Below are positions 46,592 through 57,204 of a stretch of DNA of 64,000 nt, in pieces; position 1 is the first letter of the stretch, and every line of letters starts with the position of its first letter. The stretch comes from Tethya wilhelma (lineage: Eukaryota > Porifera > Demospongiae > Tethyida > Tethyidae), in NCBI GenBank assembly GCA_964030475.1, contig CAXIPT010000045.1:62001-126000 (forward strand). Reading direction: 5' to 3'. The notes beneath the pieces are model-generated. The model saw nothing but the letters and a program-made list of their open reading frames with translations, was not told the origin of the DNA and searched no databases. A program made the translations under genes and the position numbers.

Positions 46592-47817
46592 CTTTTGGAC
46601 TGTAGAGGCTGAGATAGGACCAGCCAGTGAGGAGGGGGTGGTGTTTGTGGTGCTGCTAGGCATACTGCTCTGAGTGAGTGAGAAAGCATCTGTATGAGGC
46701 ATCTGGTTGAAAAGAGGTATCGAGACCAGTGATCCTGGTAGAGGTAGTCCCACTACAATACAGAGACATAGTGGTGCGAAAACAGTGTAGCTAGCTATTC
46801 AATACATTGATATGCCAGTCGGCTAGTGCCAGATGTGGGCTAGCTAGCACAGGTGATTTGGCTTGCAGTCCTATGCGTTGCTTACCTATGCTCTCACATA
46901 TACCAGTTACAATGCCTGGCCATGCACCACATATTGTTAGAGTTAGAGTGTTAGAGTGTGTGCAGAATTCTTCCTGTATGGGCTGCATTTAACAATCTCC
47001 TTATTGAGTCTCTCATTTTGCCCACAGGAAGAATTCCTTGCACACTCTAACAGCCACATTCCATCTTGTTTGCATTCTCTTTACGATTAAATTTTACATT
47101 TCCAATGTTCTTTTTACTTGTTTGTTCTAATTTTTCCATAATTCTACATTTGAGTTGGTGTGTGTAGCTAGCTACTGAGCCAGTAGTCTGGCAAGTCTGA
47201 GCCAGCAGCGAGCTGTAAGACGGTTGAAAGGTAAATATTATGATACAACTCCTGCCTCCAAATGACTGAGATGTGTTTCCCTTCAGCCTACACAATTTCT
47301 ATATATTATGATAATCACTGATTCATATGACTCTTAAGAGCAACCAGGTATCACAAAAGAGTTCCAGGCAAATTCAGTGTATTTAATTCCAAATAACGTA
47401 CACTGTTGTGTGTGGAAAGGGTCATTAATTGGAATTTTCTAGAAGCTAATGAATTATGCATGAGTATAGAAATTAATGGCAGCCATGTGGAGGAGGCGCT
47501 TTTCGCCTTGTATCTAGCTACTCAATGAGAGGCGCTAAAAACCGATGGCAAAAGCGACTGCCCAGGAAGAAACCAAGTTGGTTCGTTCAGGAATCAGCTT
47601 CTAAAAGTGAATCGTCACTAGTTAAGGACTGGGTCCTGGTAATTAAGTGGTAAAATTATGCAATATAGTTATATCTTCCAAACTATGGGTCATACAACTG
47701 TGAAAACACATGTATAGATTAACACACTTACCCTAAACATACTTATAAAATATGCAGGTCATGTGACTAATACTTTATGAATAATTTGAAATTTTCAATT
47801 TCTCATGAATAATTAAT
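46592..47817. other. Non-coding stretch with H repeat and a TIR relic
   Basis: 46905-47200 is a reverse-sense relative of repeat H (22375-23010), with an inverted pair around CAGAATTCTTCCTGT and ACAGGAAGAATTC. GTTAAGGACTGGGTCC at about 47622 resembles the K terminal motif. No gene is recognised between. Confidence 0.5.
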
Positions 47818-47868
47818 GAATCCCACTATGTACCGAGAAGCCCCGCGACCTTTGACCCTAGATTAACC
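47818..47868 (+). repeat. MULE terminal inverted repeat, left
   Basis: 51 bases identical to the complement of 52990-53040. Confidence 0.93.
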
Positions 47869-47955
47869 CTTTTACGTCGTATTCTCACCAAGCATGATCA
47901 ATTCAGAAGACTTATTTATAATACACGCTATTAAAAAAAAACTAGAGTTCATGGA

Positions 47956-50900
47956 TCAGTAACTCTCAGTGGCAACGATTGGACAGATTAACTTCGCTCC
48001 TGCTAGCGGCTTCACTGCATCAAAGTGGCACTGGGATACGTGGGCAATCTCTAGCCATCCTCTCTGCGAGGCAAAACTGTGGTGAGTATCTAACTCTGAT
48101 TTCAGCTGTGTGTCTAAGGGTGCTGGCATGGTCCGTGGGGAGTACTTGAGCCATACAGCCTTTCCAGTTTGATATGAATCAGAAACTACGTAAATATCAA
48201 CCTGGAATAATGAAGAGGTTGCTAGAATTTCGACTGATGTTCCCCAAGTACACGTCCTCTTCATGTTTTGAAGATAGTTGCTGAAGGAAGGTGTCTTGTT
48301 TATTCCAATAGCTAGCTGCTCAAACACTTTGCTCCTCTGTTCATATTCAACAATGATCTTCCTCAATTTCAGGTGGTGGTCCTGGGTCCCAGTTAGCTGG
48401 AGAGAGAGTGATCGAAAGAGGCAGTTACCATCACCAAGCACTCTGTCAATAGTTCTAGCTTGTTGATGAAGGAATGGTACCAACAATCCGTAGCCACTCG
48501 TTGTAGATGCTTGTGTTGGGTTTGTTTGCAAGTCACTTGGTATCGGAATGTCTGACACAGAACTTCCAGGTAATGAAATGAAACGAGGGTGTGGTGTGCA
48601 TATACCCTGAAAAAGTACATAATGTAGGAAAGACTACATGCAGTAACTCTACTTGAGTATGCACTTCTCTGTGCATGTAGCTAAATGCATGCTGTGTACT
48701 AGGCTGAGTGTGTGCAGATAGTATAAACATACCTTAATAATTTCTTCTGAAGTGTACTTATGTGTAGTAACTGGCAAGTTTGGAGGTGCTGTGTCATTAA
48801 AAAAACAAACATAATATTATGATATCGATGATTTAGTGCACTGAGTAGACTGTAGTATAATGGCATACCTTGTGAACTGTTGGTTATGTCTGCAAATGGC
48901 CTGGAATGTTCTGGATCCTTTTGCATAGTTTCACTTGTTGGCATGCCTTTTTTGAGAACACATGTTCTTTCAATGCATCTTTTTTTCTTTCTGCCAGGGC
49001 CACCAAATTTTGGCATGTCAAGACAAAATTTACAAGATCCACAGTCTATGGTACGACATCCAGAACAAGTACATGTACAACTAGGTTTGGTTCTCTTGTG
49101 CCCTACTTATAAAGATAGTGTATAGTGAGCATGACATACATATTTTCCTGTATGTAAATATACCAATTTGAGGTTTTTGTGATTCAGTGAGTATTGTCTT
49201 CTGTTCAGCTTCACTTCCTACCTAATGCATATAAATGAATGCATATACATGCATATACTGGGTCATCACATTATGTTGTCAACTATTGCTGTAGTACAAA
49301 TGTATGTACCTACTTGAACAAGTTCGTGATGGTCTTCAAGCTTAGAAAGGATCTTGGTTCTTTCCTCTTGGGTTGCATGTCTAATGAATACATAATTGTT
49401 GCCTAGTAAAATTTGTTTAGTTGTGTACAGCTAGATTATGTGTACCTGAGAACCAGTCCTGTCTTCTTCCTTCCTGGAATTTTTGTAGTTTTTTTGAACC
49501 TCCATTGGAGATCATTATTTTCCCTGGAGGAATATTGTCTTGCTTTTTGAGTGTCTGTACAGTTATAGGCGTTAAGTTTCACTTGCTTTACAAAGCGTTA
49601 CAGCTCTCTCAAGTAGAGCATTGATATGTGGGAGGTATAATGTAAGAGCATCATTCTCAGGTGTAACCCTTGTCTGGAGATCTCTTAACAGGCTGTGAAA
49701 CACATTAAGTTGAATCGTCTTATCTGCAGCAATGTGTATAAAGTATATACGCACCATAGCTGTGTATACATACAACATACATGAACATGTACAATGGTCA
49801 TATAATATGTAGTAATAGGTGTGCATGCATACACTTATTCATAGGCGTAACATATCGATACCTGTTTTTTGGTTGAAAATAGACTCTCCATATGACAACC
49901 CACAATCTACATCTGAATCGTTTGGTATCTCTTCTTGATCAGAACACTCTTCTTGAGTACTTGAAGTCAGTGGAGGCTTTGTGTTTCGCAAAGAGTGTAC
50001 TCTGTGAATATGCTTGCATATGTGGCCATTGGTAAAATCGTAACATGTTGTGTCGCACTTGTACATGTGCAAACATAGACACTGGCACTCCTTAGCCCTG
50101 CACAATGTTGCACAAGTGTGTTTTGACAGAACTGATGTACATGTGGCACATGTAGTGGATACAAGTGACACGTAGTATCCTTTAGGATTGCTTCCTGATT
50201 GGCTCTTTACACACCACAATCCAGCTTCTTGTTCCTGTTATAAGTTAGTTGTTATTATGTGATATATACATGTACAATGTACACGTAAACATTGTTCTGT
50301 AAAATAGTAGCTAACCTCAACATCCTTGGCTGGAATCTGAATTCCAAGCTTATGACGACTTATTTCTTTCTCAATTCTGTCTCCCATAGCTGGTTGTAGT
50401 TGACGGATCCTCTTGTAATTGAAGAACATATCCTTTTCATATTGAAGCAGGTGGTGTAGTAAAAAATCAAGCCTGCGATTGACTTTTCCATTGAGATGAA
50501 CTGTCTTCAGGTGGTTGTGAAAGCTACAAATGCATAATAATTATAAAGATAGAAACGAATGCACTGCAGACACACATGCACAAGACAACCTTACCTTTCA
50601 AGGTACATGTTAGTTTCCGTATCAGCATGGTGAAAATGCCGATAGCATTTGGCCCACTTCTCTGTATTTGTGATTGATACATGAAGAATGTGACCAAAAG
50701 CCAGGTTAGGATGATATTGTACATACATGCATGTATTTATATAATACCTGCTCGATTCACATAATATGTGTTGAAGTACTGAACAAAGTCAGGTTCGATT
50801 GGTAGCCACAGCTTAGTGAACTTGGCAATTCTGTCTTGAAATACTTCTGGGTCATGCTCCAATCTTAGGATTGATAACGTTTGGTATATTTCAGCTTGAT

Positions 50901-52885
50901 GTTCTGGTTTCACTGATTTCAGTTTGTTTTTCCAAGCTCTATAGGTACAATGTACAACATGCATGGCTTGGTACATGGTGTGCATAGACTGCACACATGT
51001 AAAATAATTATATTGCTTACCTGTCTACATGCCAGTGACACAGAAGATGTTTGAGGTCCCCAAAAACATCTTTTGCTGCTGACCATCCAGTATTGTCTAC
51101 ACATGATGTGCAATTAAGGTATGATGCACCTTATAATTATAATTATGATACCTTTTTACCGTCATCTGTCATAATAGTGCTAACAGGAGTGGTTGGTGAC
51201 CTGCTCTTCATGGCTCCTAGGAAAGCACTGATTACTTCACTTGATTCACAATCTGCAATACACCACCCAACTGGTTGTCGTGTGGTTTGTGTAAAAGCAA
51301 TCATCTTTCAGCATAAAATACATATATTATATTGTACACAGTATTTTACCTTTGCCATGTTCATCAGGAACAAGGGCACTGATGAGCTTAAAACGATACT
51401 GGTTGGTACCGTGAGTCGAGTCAATACATATAATTGTGGAGGCATACTTTTGATACAATTCCATTTGGAATTGTGTTTGAACAACCAGAACAAATGACTC
51501 AACAGCCAGTGTAGGTAATGTAGGATCTTTTGATCCTTGTTGCTTAAAGATTAGTATTGGATCAAAGGGCTCCTGTCGTAGCTCTGCTACCATTATTGTA
51601 ACTGAAGTTGAATCATCTTGGTGACGTTTGATAACCATGTCATCAACTCGAACTCTTATGTTTCGTATGTCACTCTTTGTGAGGTAGTGTTTCCTAGATA
51701 CACTCTGATCAAACTCCTCTCGCTTTGTGCGATCTCCAACTGACTCTCTTATGTCTACAATAATATTAGGAGTATATATGTTTGTCTTGTATCTCTATAG
51801 AGTACTATAAGAACAGACCATTTCTTCATACATTAAAAAAGTGGTACTTTTTAAAAAATAATGTATAATATCATATGTATATATCACATATATATATACT
51901 ATCTAAAATTCTTTGTGGAGGCACTCCAAGGGTAAGCTATACTGCTACCTCTTCCTTGGTGGTCTCTGGGAGTGGCATATGTTTGAGTTCCTGGGGACCC
52001 AGTTCATGAGTGTGGGCTGAAATGTATGTTACAGAAATGTGACCGTCATCATATTGGTCAACATACATTCGAGATACACATGTGGTGTTGATTTTCCTGG
52101 ATTCCTTTTGGTGTGCTCGAACTTTTTTCATCTTCCTTTCATCTTTATTGATACGGTAATTGCCACTACGACAGCATACAAAGTAATGCCTGGCTAAAAT
52201 CTCTGTAAACAGGAATAAATCTGTATTGATACATGTACTGAGCAGTCGAAAAATTACTTTGAGGTACACATACCTGAACTTTGGGGCTGATAGGATTGTT
52301 GACCTTTAACATATGTGGAATATGTTGCTTCTTCCTCCCTTTCCTTCCAACTTTTGAATTCTGTCATTGATGAAAAGTCCAATTTCTTCTTTCCTGGGGA
52401 TGAAAACACAATATGCATTTCAAAATTGCTAGAACTTGATTTTTGAATTGTAACATTGAACTCACCCAGTTGATCATTGTGAACTTTCTCACAGTGATTG
52501 AGCAATTCAGTGTTGGTCCTAAATGCAGTTGATGACTGAGCAGGCTTAGAGTCCTTCCAACAAAATGGACATTCGAAGTTCCTGGTACATTGATTTTCTA
52601 TACCATGTTCAACTCGTTGATGGTTGTCTAATCGAAATTTTCTGGCATATACTTTCTTGCAATCTGGATTGTCTACAATGGCAGCTGCAGTGCCGTCCTG
52701 AGACAGCTGTTCAATATTAAATCAGTGCATGATCATGTGTCAACTTGAACCGTGGGGATCTAAAAATTTAGCAATGATGTAGCCTGATCTAGATCATTAC
52801 ATGCCTGAGCTGCTGTGCTACTTACTTGACGTGCCTCAGGATCCCTGAAAATAGTTGTGAGTTCGGTTTCAATGGGTTTCTCCAT
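47956..52885 (-). CDS. MULE transposase fused to CXXC zinc finger and OTU protease (18 exons, one in-frame TAG)
   Basis: Exons (minus strand): 52885-52826, 52706-52466, 52393-52274, 52202-51900, 51754-51350, 51270-51160, 51096-51021, 50938-50748, 50661-50595, 50523-50316, 50234-49862, 49723-49592, 49554-49446, 49380-49314, 49221-49164, 49102-48869, 48788-48733, 48606-47956. All introns are GT-AG and phases agree, giving 1,153 codons. Domains: C2H2-like finger (C66, C69, H91, H96); FAR1/WRKY-GCM1-like Cys...HTH region (about 145-210); MULE DDE core with D353 (CIDSTHGTN), D412 (MTDD), CHWHVDRAW (433-441) and E524 (MYLESFHNH); SWIM finger ending C667-x-H669; CXXC finger 849-888 with DCGSCKFCLDM and KFGG; OTU domain with D996-G-N-C999 and H1131. 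TAG is codon 229 (51939-51937). The 37 nt intron 12 is unusually short and could instead be a frameshift. Confidence 0.85.
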
Positions 52886-52989
52886 AGTGATACTGAAGCT
52901 CTACAGACTAGTCAGTGCTGATCAGCTGTGTCACGTCAGTAATGTTCATTTGTTACAGTTTTCCCGCCAAAGACTAGCAAGTACATAGA

Positions 52990-53040
52990 GGTTAATCTAG
53001 GGTCAAAGGTCGCGGGGCTTCTCGGTACATAGTGGGATTC
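52990..53040 (-). repeat. MULE terminal inverted repeat, right
   Basis: 51 bases identical to the complement of 47818-47868. The start codon of the gene lies 104 bp inside, so the promoter must sit in this short stretch or in the TIR itself. Confidence 0.93.
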
Positions 53041-53055
53041 GTTTTTTTCAGTAAA

Positions 53056-54837
53056 TGTGACCCAATTTTGGAAAACCGACCAGATGTAGTAAAACTTTGT
53101 TCGTAGTAATCGGCGATTGTAGTATAATTCACGACGCGCGCGCGAAATTAACTTTTTTGCACAAAAGGGGAGGGGCACACCTTGGTGAGCTGCAGACGTG
53201 ATTTTACGGGCCGGGCTGCTTCTATTGCTGAGATATAAGCGTTTGAATGCAGCTATGTCAGCCATGGCTAGCTTCTCTCCTTTTTAGTACAAGGGATGCG
53301 TTGCCATGTTCATTGATTAATTATTCTGATAAGAACATGATGCAGCTGCTACTGTGCATCTCATTATAACCTTGCATATTTAATGTGCAACAAAAAAACA
53401 ATGCATTGTTCATGAACTAAACACTTCTAGCAGAAAGAAATCTCTTCCAGATGATCAGAAGACGGCCCACAGTGTTGCAGAATCGCTGGGCTATGCCAGG
53501 AGCTGTTTATCTGTGCATAATAATGAATGAATGTTTGTACATTGTGTATAATAAATTTGCAATGAAATTTGTGGGGGAAAAAAGCTAAGCGCTTCTTATT
53601 ATGGGCAATAAGTATTAGCTAAACTGTTTCCTACAGTTAGAATAGCTATAGATGCATGCATTAATATTGGGCGCTTATTTCTACGCCATTTATAGCCTAG
53701 TTACTCTAGTTACAGCCCACCCGCTACATTATTTGACTTACTTACCTCGTTAGTGAATCCTCCTGGAAGGCTCCCTGGTCTTCTGTGTCTTTAAAAAGGC
53801 TCATAAAGTAAGTTTTAACTAGCGCTTCAAATAACTTCATGCATATTCTGATACTACACTAAAGTTGTACCACAAACATAAATTGTTTGTAACACGGATA
53901 GTATACAGTGCAACCACATAAGAGACCAAAATTCATGATTTTGTGTTTATCTCAACATAACTTCCAGACCTTAAAGGCTTACCATCTAGTGATGGTACAT
54001 ATGTGTAGGGTGATCACTTGTGAAGCTTCTGTGAGTGGGCGGGTCTGGTCACGTGATTGTGGGAGGGCGTGGCTCACCGTTTGCAAAGAACGGTAAGGAA
54101 AAAACGTTAGGGATAAGATTGGACAAACTACTGGGAGTTAAGAGTCCAGATTTTACAGGGAGTTAGAGGCTGCATTGATGAATTTATGTTCCAAATCAAA
54201 GCTCTTAACCAATGAGTATAAGCAAGAAATGCTTGCATAAAGCCAAAAAATATGCGAAATTTAGTGCAAAAAAGTTAGGGATAGAAAATATAGCTTCCAG
54301 TGCGAGTTAAGGTCCCAGATTTGATCTCAAAGAAAAGACTTAGCATTGTACCAAGTTTGGTAAAGCAGGCCCTTAGCATTCGTCCAAACCGTTGCATTTT
54401 GTTAGCTAAAAGAGCATTTTTAGAGCATTTTTGCAAAATTCTGCAGATTTATGGCTTCGCAAAATAACTACAGTGATACGGTGAAATTTTGATTTTCAAA
54501 AACGCTTGAAACCACCCAATTCTGCTTGTTAGCAACAAATTTATTGATTTCATGCACTTTTGACTGTTTGCAAAGATTTTTAAGAATTTTGGTCTCTTAT
54601 GTGGTTGCACTGTACGGAGTTTGTGTACTCGCGCTTAGCAATGTATTCACTTACGATTTTAGCGAGTAAAATTGGAATGAATGGTCGGTGTATTTGGGCT
54701 CATATCTCCAAAACTATAGCGTCTAGCCACTTCAAATTTGGAAAATAGCTAGCTGAAATGACGTAGATTACAATGCAAGCGCTATCTCAAAATTCGCATA
54801 TTACTACATCTGGTCGGTTTTCCAAAATTTGGTCACA
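53056..54837. mobile_element. F element copy 2, split by a mariner-like MITE
   Basis: Starts TGTGACCCAATTTTGGAAAA and ends with the complement ...AAATTTGGTCACA. Without the 53906-54612 insert the length is about 1.07 kb. A minus-strand frame (53265 downward) encodes MADIAAFKRLYLSNRSSP and reads out through the TIR, as in copy 3. No transposase. Confidence 0.8.
53906..54612. mobile_element. 707 bp MITE, Tc1/mariner type, TA target
   Basis: Ends CAGTGCAACCACATAAGAGA and its complement, flanked by TA (53904-53905 and 54613-54614). Removing it restores GATAGTATACGGAGTT of the other F copies. The interior has no gene. Confidence 0.88.
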
Positions 54838-54839
54838 AA

Positions 54840-55215
54840 TATAGACTTAGAAATTTTTCTAAAACCAAAATGTTCATTTTTAACAAAAATTTTATTTTGG
54901 TTTAAAAGCTGTTTTCAACACAAAAGAAACACTTTTTTGAAATTTTACTTTTTCTCCGCATAGAACATTCTCTTATTTAAAAAAAAATGTTGGTGAAAAT
55001 CAAAGCTTTCTCAAGGTAGAGATAAAGAACTTAGTTTTTTTCAGTGTTTATGGACTTAAAAAAATTTTTAAGACCAAAAAGTACACCTTTCACAAAAAGT
55101 GTTTATTTTCGCTTGAAAACAGTTTTCAGCACAAAAGAAACATTATAACTTTTTAAACGGATGGAACATTCTCTTGGTGTAAAAAACATTGTTGTTAAAA
55201 AACAAACACTAGGAG
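54840..55215 (-). repeat. Old, diverged tandem repeat units, reverse sense
   Basis: Two strongly diverged reverse-sense relatives of the ~205-215 bp repeat (AGATAAAGAACTTAG, CACAAAAGAAACACTTTT), the only ones found right of 38.9 kb. Confidence 0.6.
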
Positions 55216-55329
55216 AAAAGTTAAATTTCCTGTTGATGTTTTTGTAGGAAAAGTACAGGAAATAGGCTGGTTAAAATGTCCTGATATGTTTGATGCATTT
55301 CCTGAAACTCACGTATTTTTCTTAGTGAT

Positions 55330-55675
55330 TTGCAGAAGCTTGATGCTAACTTTGGATCGACGTGCAGGGAGGCTTAGGCTATACCTGCATGAGTGCGCTT
55401 TTGCAGTGCTGCTCTTCAAGCTGGAAAAAAAGCTAAAGTATTCAGGTCATTTGGCAAACTTTGACCCCTTCCGTTTTTGCAAGTTAATAAAATCAAACGT
55501 AGAACTAATTTGATATAGCCACGGCTTAGTGCAACCATAGCTAAGCTCAACTAGCTACAAAACAGAGTGGGTAAGGCTAAAGCAAGAACAAGAATGTATA
55601 AAAACCAAGGTTAATTAAATATTCATAAAATCTAATTAAGTATGCATAATAAAATAAGGCCCTAAAAAGTTAAAT
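55330..55675 (-). mobile_element. Partial M2-type MITE, reverse sense
   Basis: GCGCTTTTGCAGTGCTGCTC and following bases complement the M2 element at 34949-35571, ending near AAATAAGGCCCTAAA. The other end is not identifiable. Confidence 0.65.
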
Positions 55676-55689
55676 TTTAAAACAATATT

Positions 55690-56319
55690 TACGTGTCAAC
55701 ACAAATTATATCAATTTCATTCTTCTAATCGATCTCCAGTCAATCTTGTGATTGAGGTGTGAATGGTATATGTTGGAAATTATTATGTTGGTAATGTGTT
55801 GTTTGATGGGTGGTATGTGTGTGGGTGCATGTTAAAATATCATGGTATAATGGATGTATAGCGCGAACGTTCATCTTTTTATTCGCTACTACGTATCCTG
55901 CATCATCCTTTGGGTTCACCAGGGGTTTTTATATAGCTAGTGGCATCAGGAATGGGAAATGGGTCTTTTTTTATCTTCAAAATAGGTTGATGTGGTGATG
56001 TTGCCTCATGTCTGATGGTCATTGCTCAACTGCAATGGCTTGGCTGGTTGTCACTAGTGATCTCTAAACATTGTGGCTGTGGTATACAGCCACATCATCA
56101 CTGGTTGATGGAATGGCCTCGTCTCTTGGTTTACGGTTATATGTGACCTCTCAAGAGAAAACATGCTGGATAGGAAATTATTGTTTTTGGAGTAAAATGC
56201 AGTTTTAGTTCAATACGTGTTTTTGTGCGAAAATTTTTTTTTGCACGGATGTGCTGCGCTACATCTCGGCATGCTCCACGCAAAATTTGAGGGGTTGAGC
56301 TGCTTTTTTTACAGAGATA
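55690..56319. other. Stretch without recognisable gene
   Basis: Mixed-composition DNA between the M2 remnant and F copy 3. Short frames show no known motif. A local inverted pair (GTGGTGATGTTG and CAGCCACATCATCAC, about 55990-56105) is the only structure noticed. Confidence 0.5.
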
Positions 56320-57204
56320 TGTGACCAAATTTTGGAAAACCGACCAGATGTAGTAATATGCGAATTTTGAGATAGCGCTTGCATTTCATTGCAGCTAGCT
56401 ATTTTCCAAATTTGAAGCAGCTAGGCGCTATAGTTTTGGAGATATGAGCTCAAATATACCGACCGTTCATTCCAATTTTACTCGCTAAAATCGTGAGCGA
56501 ATACGTTGCTAAGCGCAAGTACACAAACTCCGTATACTATCCGTGTTACAAACAATTTATGTTTGTGGTACAATTTTAGTGTAGTATCAGAATATGCATG
56601 AAATTATTTGAAGCACTAGTTAAAACTTACTTTATGAGCCTTTTTAAAGACACAGAAGACCAGGGAGCCTTCCAGGAGGATTCACCAACAAGGTAGGTAA
56701 GTCTACTAAGTAGAATAATGTAGCGGGTGGGCTGTAACTAGAGTAAAATGGCGCAGAAATAAGCGCCCAATATTAATGCATGCATCTATAGCTATTCTAA
56801 CTGCAACATCTTCTGATCATCTGGAAGAGATTTCTTTCTGCTAGAAGTGTTTAGTTCATGAACAATGCATTGTTTTTTGTTGCACATTAAATATGCAAGA
56901 TTATAATGAGATGCACAACAGCAGCTGCATCATGTACTTATTAATCAATGAACATGGCAACGCATCCCGTGTACTAACGGGAGAGAAGCTAGCCATGGCT
57001 GACATAGCTGCATTCAAACGCTTATATCTCAGCAATAGAAGCAGCCCCACCCGTAAAATCACGTCTGCAGCTCGCCAAGGTGTGCCCCTCCCCATTGGTG
57101 CAAAAAAATTAATTTCGCGCGCGCGTCGCGAATCACACTATAATCGCCGATTACTAAAAACCAAGTTTTACTACATCTGGTCAGTTTTCCAAAATTGGGT
57201 CACA
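56320..57204. mobile_element. F element copy 3, inverted
   Basis: 885 bp from TGTGACCAAATTTTGGAAAA to ...CCAAAATTGGGTCACA. In opposite orientation to copies 1 and 2. The plus-strand frame 56893-57249 carries the same MADIAAFKRLYLSNRSSP peptide and runs through the TIR. Confidence 0.8.

Larger units (their letters stand above)
47818..53040 (-). mobile_element. Mutator-like element (MULE) with 51 bp perfect TIRs
   Basis: 47818-47868 and 52990-53040 are exact reverse complements over 51 bases (outer end GAATCCCACTATGTACCGAG). The 5,223 bp between and including them hold one minus-strand gene, with 87 bp between the left repeat and the stop codon and 104 bp between the start codon and the right repeat. 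The encoded transposase has MULE signatures. No 8-10 bp target duplication is visible: the left flank reads ATAATTAAT and the right flank GTTTTTTTC. The right side borders an F element almost directly (53056). Confidence 0.85.

Noticed and set aside
48880..49125. Plus-strand frames over the CXXC exon
   Set aside because: They are antisense shadows of exon 16 of the MULE gene.
51305..51349. 45 nt intron ending at GCTGAAAG before ATGATTGC in the MULE gene
   Set aside because: It breaks the reading phase; the acceptor CAACCAG at 51271-51272 keeps the frame and gives a 79 nt intron.
47818..53040. CACTA (EnSpm) assignment, because the TIR contains CACTATG
   Set aside because: CACTA does not sit at the outer edge with a 2-3 bp direct duplication, and the transposase motifs are of MULE type.
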